NCBI RefSeq assembly: GCF_000219625.1 | Contig: NC_018217.1 | Span: 1,426,001 to 1,490,000, forward strand | Length of the DNA stretch: 64,000 nt | Origin: Zymoseptoria tritici IPO323 | Taxonomy: Eukaryota > Ascomycota > Dothideomycetes > Mycosphaerellales > Mycosphaerellaceae | Reading direction: 5' to 3' | In this document: positions 30,036 through 39,945 of the stretch, piece after piece | Position numbering within the stretch: the first letter of the stretch is position 1 | Layout of the letters: every line of letters begins with the position of its first letter | Position numbers and translations under genes: made by a program | The notes under the pieces: generated by a model | Databases searched by the model: none | Told to the model about the DNA's origin: nothing | The model's input: the letters and a program-made list of their open reading frames with translations, nothing else

Positions 30036-31049
30036 ATGGACGAGTACGATGAAAGAGAGGACGTGGAGGAGGAGCAAGAGGAGGGATATGACGAGAATGC
30101 CGACGAAGATTTCAACCCCGACAAGGCCGCTGACGAGGCTGCGAACTCTTCCTCTTCTGACGACGATGAAGAGACAGCAGTCGCAAAACCTGCGCCCAAG
30201 TCGAAGAAGCGGAAATCCGAGGCCGTGATTGAAGCCGACCTCGACTCGGGAGACGAAGCGACCATCAAAGCACTGCCGCGCAAGAAGCGGAGGAAAGATG
30301 CGGAAGACGAAGACAGCGGTGGTGAGGGTGGCTTTATTCGGACAAGGGCGCAGCGGGTATTGGAAAAGGAGGAGCGAAAACACAGGAAACGAGCACGAGA
30401 TGGCGAGGTCACTGTGGATGTCGAGCAACTATGGGCAGAACTCAGTAGCGCGCCCATTGGTCGGGCAGTGGTGCCTCCACCGCAGGCGAGCAAGGACTCT
30501 ATGGATGTGGAGGGCGAGGAGAACAAGGAGAATGAGGCGGCTTCATCTGCCGAGGACACGATCACAATAAAACGACGAATCGAGTACGCGGGCGAGGTGA
30601 CGGAAGTAGAAGCACAGGTTCTTCGAAGCTCCAAGGAAGCGAAGAAGTACCTGGCCGAACACCCCGAAGCGGACCCCAACTATAAGAAGAACGAAGATAA
30701 GAACGAGTCTGGACTACAGCGCCCTCTCAAACGACCGTCAATGTTCGAGCCAAACCCTCTGAGCTTGGTGAAAGGTGTGGCTCCAGAGAAATTGCGACCA
30801 CGAGCTCCCAGCCGTATGGATGTACTCATGGCGACTAAGAGAGCCGAGGAGAAGATTCGCGCGCAGAAGATGAGCACCGTGCAAAAGAGCGCTTTGGATT
30901 GGAAAGGCTTTGTGGATAATGAAGGTCTGCGGGAAGAGCTCGATGAGTATGGGAAGAGCAAAGGTGGGTTCCTGGCGAGAGAGGCCTTTTTGGACCGTGC
31001 TGCTGGGGCGAGAGAGCAGGCTGCGAGAAATGCGAGGTTGAAGTTGTGA
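30036..31049 (+). CDS. swc5: SWR1-complex protein 5 (BCNT/bucentaur domain)
   Basis: Single exon of 337 residues starting MDEYDEREDVEEE. The acidic N-terminus (DEF/Y-type, about 1-60) fits histone H2A-H2B binding, and basic patches follow (KSKKRKSE, RKKRRKD). The C-terminal BCNT domain at about 270-335 carries MSTVQKSALDWKGFVDNEGL, DEYGKSKGGF and AREAFLDRA, the diagnostic motifs. Swc5 is the SWR1 chromatin-remodeller subunit needed to exchange H2A for H2A.Z. I chose the ATG at 30036 because conserved character begins there; the frame is open upstream without similarity. It lies 660 bp upstream of the phosphatidylinositol synthase gene on the same strand. Confidence 0.93.
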   Translation: MDEYDEREDVEEEQEEGYDENADEDFNPDKAADEAANSSSSDDDEETAVAKPAPKSKKRKSEAVIEADLDSGDEATIKALPRKKRRKDAEDEDSGGEGGFIRTRAQRVLEKEERKHRKRARDGEVTVDVEQLWAELSSAPIGRAVVPPPQASKDSMDVEGEENKENEAASSAEDTITIKRRIEYAGEVTEVEAQVLRSSKEAKKYLAEHPEADPNYKKNEDKNESGLQRPLKRPSMFEPNPLSLVKGVAPEKLRPRAPSRMDVLMATKRAEEKIRAQKMSTVQKSALDWKGFVDNEGLREELDEYGKSKGGFLAREAFLDRAAGAREQAARNARLKL

Positions 31050-31708
31050 GACCGTTGATGGTCTTCAAGCTAGATGCATATGATACCCCAGCAAGATGTC
31101 CTTGAGAAGCCGTAGCGAGCTTCCGATCGAGACGCCTTGTGCCAGCATCTCACAGTGCTTCCGATCTCACAGAACATGATAGAATTGTGCACATCTATGC
31201 TTAGAGTTTCGTTTTTATGCGCAATTCCAGCCGCGCCCGGATCTCCCTCCGCGCGAGCCTCGAGTTGCCCTGTGATCGACGACGAGAAACGGGGGCTCTC
31301 CCGGAAAGCGCGGAAGGGGCCATATCGCGACTTTCAAGATTTGACCTGCATGAACTCTTCTCCTCACCATCACAGTCAGCCGTCGCAAACATCAGCTTCT
31401 CTACACTCCTTTGCGTGCCTTTTCGACTCTTGTAATCTACTATAAACCACGACGATTGACCTCCCGCACGATTGTACAATCCGAAACATCCCGCAGAACC
31501 CTGCATCGAAACCTACTGCCTTGCGATAAGGCCCTCGACTCCATCCAGCAATCTCGAATCGAACAGCTCACGTGTTGGCCGAGATCCAACAGTATTCGAG
31601 CTTCTAGGCCATTCTTGAGGAGCATCCACCGGTAGCAAGCAGATTGTCAGCGTCCTGATCCAAAAGCCTCACGCAAAGGTCCCTCGAGTACGAACGCTAC
31701 GATTTATC
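31050..31708. other. Intergenic region
   Basis: About 660 bp between swc5 and pis1 that should hold the pis1 promoter and leader. It contains GC-rich and pyrimidine-rich patches but no supported feature. Confidence 0.45.
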
Positions 31709-32754
31709 ATGCCTCGGAAATCAGGGAATGAGCAAGAGCTTGCGCGTGCAAATGGAAATGCTGCAAACGAAAGACCGCTGAATGGCAAGCTGCGAGAGGT
31801 AGCGAACGAGATGGAAGGCACAGAGAGCGACCAGACGAACGAGAACATCTTCATGTTCATTCCCAACCTGATCGGTGAGATCTACCATTTCGCTGCTGCA
31901 TAGATGCGTATGCTCATTCATATTTGGCAGGCTACTTCCGTATTGTCCTCTGCCTGGCATCACTATACTTCATGCCACTGCATCCACGACGTTGCAGCTT
32001 CCTCTACTCAATCTCCTGCTTACTCGATGCCCTCGATGGAATCGCGGCACGAAAGTTCGAACAGAGCACTCGCTTCGGTGCTGTGCTGGACATGGTCACC
32101 GATCGATGCACCACCACCTGCTTGCTCGTCTTCCTGGCGACCGCGAAGCCGGCGTACAGCATCATCTTTCAAGGATTGATCTCGTTGGATTTGGCCAGCC
32201 ACTACATGCACATGTATGCTACGCTGGTGATGGGAGGACAAGATCAGAGTCACAAGAATGTTGATGCGAAGAGGAGTTGGATCATGAACCTATACTACAC
32301 CAACAAGGTATGCGAGATGGGAACGATGTTCACTGCACAATTCCGTGCTGACCCTATGATTTAGACCGTGCTCTTCATCGCCTGCGCCGCGAATGAGCTC
32401 TTCTTCATTGCGCTATACCTGCTCTGCTTCAGCTCTCCACTCGTCACTCCAGCTCTGGCATACCCTTCGGGAACCATTCCGATCGAACCGCTCCAGCCAA
32501 CACCATCAATCCTCTTCTCGAACCCGTTCAGCGCCGCAGCCATGGAACAAGCACGAGCGAGGAAGATGGACTCAATGGTCCCATGGATCCTCACCGTGGC
32601 CAGCTCGCCAATTATGCTCTTCAAGCAGGGCGTCAACGTGGTGCAATTGGTCAAAGCCAGCAAGTGGTTGGCAGAAGGCGATCGCCGAGACCGCAAAAGG
32701 GCAGGACTACCCAGACCACAGACTGGCACCGTGCAGAGGAAGAAGGAACTCTAG
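31709..32754 (+). CDS. pis1: CDP-diacylglycerol-inositol 3-phosphatidyltransferase
   Basis: Exons 31709-31874, 31931-32307 and 32365-32754; introns of 56 and 57 bp. The product is 310 residues. The catalytic CDP-alcohol phosphatidyltransferase motif is intact: DGIAARKFEQSTRFGAVLD followed by MVTDR (D-G-x2-A-R-x8-G-x3-D-x3-D), beginning near residue 90. Helices follow FMFIPNLIGYFRIVLCLASL, LISLDLASHYMHMYATLV and TVLFIACAANELFFIALYLL. The enzyme makes phosphatidylinositol from CDP-diacylglycerol and myo-inositol in the endoplasmic reticulum, an essential step. The first 45 residues and the basic C-terminal tail (GDRRDRKRAG) are longer than in yeast. Confidence 0.94.
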
Positions 32755-33150
32755 GCGAGGTCTGCTGGAATCGAGACGGTGCAACAGGTTGGCAAGAGAG
32801 CTTCCGCGGATGCGGAGAGGATTTGGGATGGGTCGAGCTTAGCACGGCGTAACGGTTGGAGGTCTGTCGCTTGAATTGTGATGTGCAAGACTGGTCTGCC
32901 TTTGCAGTTGCAAGGACCATGGAGATTGGGAATACTTTGTCGAAAGCATGCTGTGCAGTGAATGGTGGCTTCGAAGGAGGGATGCGGCCAAAGGGCTGTC
33001 GTAATTAATGTCAATAGGGCGTGAAGGTGTTACATTCGGACCCGCGGATTGTAAAGAATTGCATGTACAATTTCTGCCGCGCTTGCTCGTTGTCTCTTTC
33101 GACCCGTGAGTCTCCACCGCATCCAGCATCAAATCTCGTCCCTTGCAACT

Positions 33151-33241
33151 TCTCCCGTCTCTCTTGGTCTCTCGCTCGGTCTCTCTCTCGCTCTCTCTCT
33201 CTCCATCTCCCTCCATCTCCCTCCATCCTCCTTCTACCTCC
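33151..33241. repeat. Polypyrimidine tract with TCTCCCTCCA-type repeats
   Basis: About 90 bp almost purely C and T on the plus strand, with a (CT)n core and three near-copies of catctccctc. It sits immediately beyond the stop codon of the minus-strand complex I gene, so its transcript would have a purine-rich (GA) 3' UTR. Confidence 0.75.
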
Positions 33242-33245
33242 ACGC

Positions 33246-33710
33246 TCAGAACTCCACAATGGTATCTCCCCTCAGCTTCCCTCGCATATCCCACTTGCCC
33301 TGTTCCATCGTCAGTGTCTGCCGTTATCCCATATTCCACATTCACAAGCCATCTCTGAGTCAACCTCCATGTCTCGCGGACAACTCACCTCCGTCTTGAA
33401 CCCCATGTACAGAAACGCCGCCGGCACAGCGATGACATATGTGAAAGTCAACCACGTGGTGCGCGGTGTCCAGCGGAAAAATTGATGCCTTCCCACAAAC
33501 ATATCTGTGATTGTCCAGCGTCAGTCGTGTATTCTCTCCCGCGTATCGTCTGCTCCCAGCCCAAGTCTCTGCGATGCCATCTCGTTGCCCCTCTCTCCAC
33601 CACTTCTGCTCTTTCCTGTCCACTTTGAGAGTATCCAGATCGTGTAGTAGGCTCCCGAGTAGATCGAATAGGTGCTACTCACTGGCATATTTGACCAGCG
33701 CCGGGTCCAT
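33246..33710 (-). CDS. Complex I small subunit, NDUFB4/B15-like
   Basis: Exons 33710-33683, 33504-33389 and 33299-33246 on the minus strand; introns of 178 and 89 bp. The product is only 65 residues. It starts MDPALVKYANMFVGRHQFFR, continues with WTPRTTWLTFTYVIAVPAAF (one membrane helix) and ends GKWDMRGKLRGDTIVEF, with the WTPRT and RGKxRGD motifs I recognise from fungal NADH:ubiquinone oxidoreductase B15/NDUFB4-like subunits. It would be an accessory subunit of the membrane arm in the mitochondrial inner membrane. Exon 1 has only 28 nt and exon 3 only 54, so the gene is easily missed. An upstream ATG followed by a GTATGC donor at about 33780 may mark a 5' UTR intron. It is divergent from the GST gene. 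Confidence 0.85.
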
Positions 33711-34336
33711 GTGGACGGCTATGAAGAAGTCCTCGTCAGTAATTGATTCGTGGTCCAATGCACGCTGAGGTCGCGCATACCATTGTGGCCTGCCCTTCGG
33801 GCGAGAGTCGGCAGCATCTTGGCTCGGTATGGAGTGGTGTTGTTGTTGGGCGGGGAGGATGTCTGCAGTGGTATCTCGCTGACGTTCACGGATCGAGTTC
33901 AACACGTGATCTGATGGACAAGAAAGATACGATAAAGTCGTGGGAGATTGAAGCTAAGCTACGATATCTGTCAATCATCCAGAAGCAAATGCACTGCAGG
34001 CAGAGCTCGTTCCGACATGCAGAGGATGTACATTATACTTCGCACGTAAGATTGAGATGTTGCGCCGGTTGTGGTAATGCTCCGCGATGGGGATGCTGGG
34101 ACGTGCCTGCCCATCTGCTCGTATATCCCAGGGAGCGACTTTCTCCCTCTGTACGAAGCCTCGGTAGGCCGCAATAAGATCTAGCTCCGATTATTGGTTC
34201 CGACCAAAAAGATGTCGGATTGCGTGTCTGACTTGAACATCTTCTTGTTGTTTCTACCATCTCACTACCTAAAGGTACTCTTCTTTGATTGATCTATCTC
34301 CACAACGTACAAACCAACGTACAAATATCAACAAAA
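33711..34336. other. Divergent intergenic region
   Basis: About 630 bp between the divergent starts of the complex I subunit and GST genes, expected to hold both promoters and a probable 5' UTR intron of the former. No repeat or RNA gene is visible. Confidence 0.5.
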
Positions 34337-35541
34337 ATGGCCGATACTCAAGCTGTAAAGCCTACCGTCACTTTGCACTGGTAGTCCTCTCTCCCATATC
34401 AACAACCCTAACGATATCATCGCTGACCGAACCCTCATCAGGCTGGAACTCTCCCGCTCCCAGCGCATCGTCTGGCTCCTCCAAGAATGCAAAGACATCG
34501 ACTTCAAGACCGAAGTCTACAAGCGTCAAAGCGATAAACTGGCTCCTCCCGAATTGAAGCAGATTCACCCTCTCGGAAAGGTATCGTACATGCACCCGTC
34601 CATGTCGTCTGACTTTGACAAGCCATGACTTCTTACATGCTCTCCCGTACCTATTGTGGGGCTGGCAATGTACATGGCCGCTTACACGTCCGCAGTCTCC
34701 TCTCGTGACCATCTCGTCGCCAAACATCGCCAAACCCATCGTTCTGGCAGAGAGTGGTAACTGTAAGTGCATTCGTTCAGAATTCTCGTCAAATGCGTCG
34801 AGGAAAATCTCTTCGTGCCTCTCTCCGAAGTGTTCTTCGACCATACCACCCAAGCGACTTCCATGACTCTAACCCACTTTCCAGTAACGGAGTACCTCGC
34901 CGACCACTTCGCAACCCACCTCATCCCCACGAAATGGCAAGCCGGCAAAGAAAACCAAGTCGGCGGCGAGACGGAGGAATGGATGCGCTACAGCTACTAC
35001 CTGCAATACGCCGAAGGAAGTCTAATGTCGCTGCTCATGGTGGGACTCTTCATCGATCGTACGTCTTCCCTCTCCTCTTCCCAAACCACCCACCCTTCTG
35101 TACTGACCCTTCTTCCCCTTCCCAACAGAAATCCGCAACGCCCCCGTCCCCTTCTTCATCAAGCCCATCACCAAAACCATCGCCGGCCGCGTCGACGCCG
35201 CCTACTTGACCGCCAACTACGCCACGCATTTCGCTTTCCTGGAATCTCAACTCGCCTCCTCCCCTCAGGGTGGCAAGTATCTCTGCGGCAAAGACCTCAC
35301 GGCCGCGGATATCCTGATGAGTTTCCCGATCATGGCGGCGAAGGCGCAGTTGTTGAAGAAGGCCGAGTATCCGAAATTGTATGCGTATGCGGAGATGTTG
35401 GAGGGGCATGAGGGGTTTAAGAGGAGTGTGAAGTATATTGGTGAGTTCTTTCTTGTCGGTGTCAATGCGGTGGCTTTTGAGTACTGATGTTCTTCCGCAG
35501 AGGAGGTGACGGGAGAGCCGTTCAAGGCTACTTTCCGTTGA
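34337..35541 (+). CDS. Glutathione S-transferase, six exons
   Basis: Exons 34337-34380, 34442-34580, 34696-34762, 34885-35058, 35129-35440 and 35501-35541, with introns of 60-122 bp in consistent phase; 258 residues. The N-terminal thioredoxin-fold domain runs to about residue 90: VTLHWLELSRSQRIVWLLQE places Ser in the usual catalytic position, KSPLV gives the cis-Pro glutathione-binding loop, and LAESGN the conserved Glu-Ser pair. The all-helical C-terminal domain contains KDLTAADILMSFP, the N-capping box motif. The layout resembles fungal Gtt1-type enzymes that conjugate glutathione to electrophiles or reduce peroxides. The first intron starts with the weak donor GTAGTC. All active-site residues look intact. 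Confidence 0.9.
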
Positions 35542-36135
35542 GCGTTGTAAGGCATAGGATTCAGGATGGAGAGAGTGTCTGCCTAGTCACGACATTGTGG
35601 TATGGAAGACTTTGCGGTGCTACTACATAGCAATGATCATGGGTCTCGGGAGAATTTGCACTTCATCGCTGAACCAATGTCTTCCTCCGTCCAGACGAAT
35701 GCTGCATCACAACGAAGAAGTAGTTCCAAACGAGGCATGTACAGTCCATTTCATTTGTACAGAATGTACGTCTCATCTTCGTATGCACACCACCCACCAT
35801 TGCAGACCTCATTCCGCCGAATCATGCCCGGCCATCCTCGATCATGCACACTCCGTACTCATGTCATTTGTGCATTTCCATCCACACGAATCTGGCTCAT
35901 TCCCGTCTCGTGTGTTATCTGTGCATTTCCATCCACACACATCCCTCTTCCGATCGCATGGAGAATCCCTCAAAAGCAATAACGCCGGATAAACAGGTTC
36001 CGCACCCAGAAAGATCATCGCTCGCCTGAATGCTCGCTCGATCGCGTTGAAAGGAAAAAAAAGAAAAACAATCAGTGACAATGGTATATCGCGCCATAAC
36101 GCATCGCAAAAATCAAAACGAAACATCACCCGGAC
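35542..36135. other. Convergent intergenic region
   Basis: About 590 bp between the convergent GST and CBM48-like genes, containing 3' UTRs and one 19-bp direct repeat. Nothing else is supported. Confidence 0.45.
35869..35938. repeat. 19-bp direct repeat, 51 bp apart
   Basis: The sequence tgtgcatttccatccacac occurs at 35869-35887 and again at 35920-35938 with no mismatch, in the intergenic space beyond the GST gene. Confidence 0.7.
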
Positions 36136-37818
36136 TCAAAACCCCAACTCTGCCAGTATAGACTCGGCCATACACTCTCCCTCTCCTCTCTCTGCCGAGG
36201 GTGAGTAAATCACCGGCGACGTCGCGCTCGTCAGAAACGTCGAAATGGTAGGTAGAGGCGGCACGTCCTCGATCCGAGAAGTGGACAGGAGTGGGAGAGT
36301 CTTCGTGGAAGAGTTTGTCGTTTCCAGAGCGAGAGAGGGGAGGGAGTAGTTCATCGCAAAGGCGGAGAATGATGTTTGCCTGCTGTGGGTTGTGGTTGTG
36401 GTGGGGCGCGAAGGTTGGCGATTGCGGAAACGGTTGCGGAGAGAGGAGAAGCGGCTTGTTGAGGGGCGGTGGGAGAGTGAAGTCGAGTCTGCGGTTGGAG
36501 GCGCGGGTGGCGGTCGCGATGGTCGTTGTGGTATGCTGTATTCGTGGGAGTTGCGTTGGAATCGTTCGTTGGCCATTTGTGGCATTTCGGGAGAAGTGGG
36601 AGATTGGGGAGACTCATCGCCGTCATCTGAGCTGGCTGTTGAGGCGGAGAAGGAGGGAGAGGCGAATCCAAAGTCGAAGACTTCCATGTCATCGTGCACG
36701 GGGGTCAGGTCGAGATCTGTGCAGTCGAGTGGGCTGGATCGATCGCTGACACAAGACAGAGGTGAGACTGGTCGACTTGGACTCGCGGATTGGCAGAGTT
36801 CGACGGAGTGCGGGATGGAATATGTTCTCGGGCGATGCTGTTCGGGATCGTCGTTGAGACTGGTTCCAGGACGAGAGCCGTAGAATTGCACGTTGTGGAT
36901 AGAACTGGGACCGATGCTCATTGCTGACTTCTTCTTCGTGCAGTGGATCGCCTGGAAACCGGAGTCGGAACGTTGGAGATTCGAGGGTAGCTGGAAGGAG
37001 GTCGACTGGGTGAGGTCTTCGAGGGAAGGTAGTAGTGCGAGACCTGGTGCTTGTTGATGTGTAAATGAATAAGCGTCGGATTGGTGGTCACTGTCCTTCG
37101 GTGAGATCGAACGTAGACTGCGGTCCGAGTACACAGAGCTCGAACGAGAGACATCATGTCGTTCAGGAAGGGCGGTTTCAACATCGAGAGTCTTCATCTG
37201 CTCCGAAGACGCTGTGCTCAGTGGAGACACAGGATCATCCACAACATCGACCGGCTGATTCTCCAACCTTCCACTCAGTGCATAGTCCGACAGACAGCGC
37301 ACGTGAACCCTAGATATCGGCGGCGGTTCCAACATGGCATACTTGCTCGCGGGATCCAACGTTTGCGAAGTTTGCCATTTCAACAGACTCCCCATCATCT
37401 CTCCGTAAGCACTCTGACACCTCGACGGTAGCTCCACAATCTCACACGGGACTTCGATAACGTTCACCGGCTGGCCGGGTAATAGTGGACAGAAAGTCGT
37501 GCTCGGCTGTCGGGCATCATGCGTATCGATGTCGTAATTCAATCGATAGAAATACCAATACGTTCCACCCTGCTTGAGACCTCCACTGCGAGGCTGCTTC
37601 ATAGGACGGAAACCATCGCCGTCGAAAATGATGTCTTGAAATCTGAAGCATCCCGACCAGAATCCGGTACCTCGTCGTCGATCGTGGTGCATCTGATAGG
37701 GTCGGTCAAAGTTGTCCCATGATCCGAGGAGTTCGACGGTGTGAACGTCCAGAGGAGCTCCAAAGAGGAAGGTCACCAGTGTGGTTGGATCCATTGTCGG
37801 GAAGTCCAGAGAAGGCAC
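36136..37818 (-). CDS. CBM48/AMPK-beta-like domain protein with long disordered tail
   Basis: Single exon of 560 residues. The first 115 residues read as an early-set carbohydrate-binding module: VTFLFGAPLDVHTVELLGSW, GTGFWSGCFRF and GGTYWYFYRLNYDID follow the strand pattern and aromatic positions of the AMPK-beta glycogen-binding (CBM48) fold. Everything after about residue 150 is Ser/Pro-rich and probably disordered, with many potential phosphorylation sites and only short conserved-looking patches such as PPLPTISTFLT near the end. A scaffold linking glycogen or starch-like glucan to signalling is possible, but this is inference. A second ATG at residue 9 (MDPTTLV) could be the true start. 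Confidence 0.7.
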   Translation of the reverse strand: MPSLDFPTMDPTTLVTFLFGAPLDVHTVELLGSWDNFDRPYQMHHDRRRGTGFWSGCFRFQDIIFDGDGFRPMKQPRSGGLKQGGTYWYFYRLNYDIDTHDARQPSTTFCPLLPGQPVNVIEVPCEIVELPSRCQSAYGEMMGSLLKWQTSQTLDPASKYAMLEPPPISRVHVRCLSDYALSGRLENQPVDVVDDPVSPLSTASSEQMKTLDVETALPERHDVSRSSSVYSDRSLRSISPKDSDHQSDAYSFTHQQAPGLALLPSLEDLTQSTSFQLPSNLQRSDSGFQAIHCTKKKSAMSIGPSSIHNVQFYGSRPGTSLNDDPEQHRPRTYSIPHSVELCQSASPSRPVSPLSCVSDRSSPLDCTDLDLTPVHDDMEVFDFGFASPSFSASTASSDDGDESPQSPTSPEMPQMANERFQRNSHEYSIPQRPSRPPPAPPTADSTSLSHRPSTSRFSSLRNRFRNRQPSRPTTTTTHSRQTSFSAFAMNYSLPSLALETTNSSTKTLPLLSTSRIEDVPPLPTISTFLTSATSPVIYSPSAERGEGECMAESILAELGF

Positions 37819-39446
37819 GATGGACGGAGAGGAGGATCGATCAGGTGGACATTGGAAGAGGAAGGAAGGTCGAGGTCAACAGTCCATGTCGTTGGGTGGA
37901 GGAGGTGAAGTCGATCCAGCGACTGTGTTGGTAGGTGGACAGCACGGTGGAAGAGAGAGAGAGAATAAGGTGAGGTCGGTGAGAAGAAGATCAACGTGAC
38001 GGGACGGATTGGGTGGTCAAGGTGGTGTGGACTGTTGGAGGTTGGGGTCCCGAGTCCTTAGCGCGAACGGATGCCGTGACGCCAATTAAACGGTGCGCCG
38101 CAAGTTTATTTCCTCGCGTTGACGATAGTTCTACCTTGAGTTATATCGATGGCGCTGCACTTGCTCAATGCGGGAGATGAGATTACGCGAAGACATATCG
38201 CACGGTCCCATGATTCTCTTCTCATTGACAAATTGTGTTCACGCTCCGTCCATCATGGCATCACAGCGAAGATGAGCGGTGTTGTCGGCATGCCCAGGGT
38301 GTGTGGTCGATCATGACATGTCCCGCGACCACCATCATCCCGGCTGTCCACGGATTTCCAGCGCATGCGGGCGAGGGATTGGTTGTCATGCCCAAATGAC
38401 GGCTGACTGTACCGTGATGGTCTGCAGGGATGCCGCGCGATAACGCAACCAACATATTCGTCCCTTCCCTGCCCGCTATTCCCACTTTTCATCAAATGCC
38501 GCCGTCAGCAATATCTTTGGAAATGCCGCATCAATGACGAAGCGGGCCTTGCCATTGTCTTCGTCGGGTTCCACCCACGACGAGAACAATCGCATCGTGT
38601 GGGTAGCACCACGAGAACCAGCAATGCTGCACGACCTGCTCTGCATCAACCAGTCCGCCGAAACATCGTGGGCGGAATCCGGCGTCGTGGTTCGTCGCTG
38701 GTGACACGATCATGCAATGCACTGCACTGCACGCACGGGCGAGTGTGCTACCGGGAAGACGTGCATGCAGCCTGCAGCCTGCACAACACCGTCGCGCCAT
38801 ATCCCATCTCTGACCGTCGGTCCTCCGCCCCTCCGCACCAACGCCGCCACCGCTGCCTCCCTGCTATAGGTCTCTCCACCAAGTATAGGTCATCGCAATC
38901 TCGGAGAAATCAGCCAAAAAGTCAAGACCTCGTGGCGTACAAAAGGGGCAAGGGCACCGGGCACGCGAGGTCAGAACAAGATCCAAAGACGGTAGAAAAA
39001 CGCGCTGGACGAAACTCTGGGACACCACGCTGCACGGAGTGGATCTGGCGGGTCGCCTGGGTGGCTGACAACGGCGCGTTTTTTGGGACAAAAGGAGAAT
39101 AAACTCTGAACTCTGATTTCCCGCGCGTTGCGACAGAAACCGCGCCGTTGAAATCGTTCGCGCCTTCCAGAACGTGTGGACGATTCGAAACATATCAAAG
39201 GTCAAGTATCAAAAGCCGCCGCACGCATCCTTTCTTCTCGATGACAAACATAATGGCCCGTCCCTGCTCATGCTGCGCCAGGTATCCCATCCGAACGTCT
39301 CCCCGCGCTCGAATTCCTTGATGACCGCGTCCATCCATTCTGGTGACCATGAACCAACATCTCCAGCTGACCTCCAGCTCAACACCGCAACTTGGCGAAC
39401 ATACAACCTGTCCATCCAGCCAATCCGCATCTCTTGTCCAACAGAT
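37819..39446. other. Gene-poor intergenic region
   Basis: About 1.6 kb. The first part holds the CBM48-like gene's promoter. A 167-codon plus-strand frame at 38599-39102 has no motif and an erratic Arg/His-rich composition. No repeat element with defined ends was found. Confidence 0.4.
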
Positions 39447-39801
39447 TTAACATTTTTCGTACTCCGACGACGTTCCATTCCAGTGATCACAGGCATGCTC
39501 CCATTGAAAGAGAGCTTGCACGTGGCAGCAGCACTCGTTGGTATCTCCGCCGATCTGCATTGGAGAGAAGGGCCGACAAGTCAGCGACATCACTCGTCTT
39601 CTGGAACGCCAGACGGTCAAAGTGGACCAGACTTACCCAGTCGCCCTGCAAGTTGGAACAGATTCTGCGCACGTGGGCCGGGTCGGCGCCGACGCAGTTG
39701 AGTTTCGTGTTCTTGGGATTCTGCAGGTCCTGTCTTTCTTCGGCATGTCCTAGTGCGGCGAGGGTGGCCGTGGCGAGGAGGATGGAGGTCGTGAGCTGCA
39801 T
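39447..39801 (-). CDS. Small secreted cysteine-rich protein (effector-like)
   Basis: Exons 39801-39637 and 39554-39447 on the minus strand; an 82-bp intron (GTAAGT...TGCAG). The product is 90 residues. MQLTTSILLATATLAALGHA is a clear signal peptide; the mature part is about 70 residues with seven Cys (positions 36, 48, 63, 64, 65, 77, 90), including a CCC run, and ends in Cys. No known domain is recognised. One glycosylation sequon, NGT, lies at 81-83. Small, secreted and Cys-rich are the properties of plant- or host-interacting fungal effectors, but also of antimicrobial or cell-wall proteins. It lies 145 bp upstream (in transcription) of the region where the FAD-oxidoreductase pseudogene ends. 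I chose the ATG at 39801 because it starts the signal peptide. Confidence 0.75.
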
Positions 39802-39945
39802 CTTGGAACGATGTTCTCTGACTGAAGGATTCGTTGCGTGAAAAGAGGAGCCGATGACGAATAGCACTCGATTTATGAGGCCACGAGGAATTCACGGGGA
39901 TAGGTGAGAGGAAAGAACAAGAGAGGTGGGAACACGTCGCTTCTT

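Noticed and set aside
30009..30679. Long antisense frames opposite swc5
   Set aside because: They mirror the acidic, Ser-rich coding strand and have no motif of their own.
38599..39102. 167-codon plus-strand frame
   Set aside because: Arg/His-rich, without hydrophobic core or motif; looks like translated non-coding DNA.
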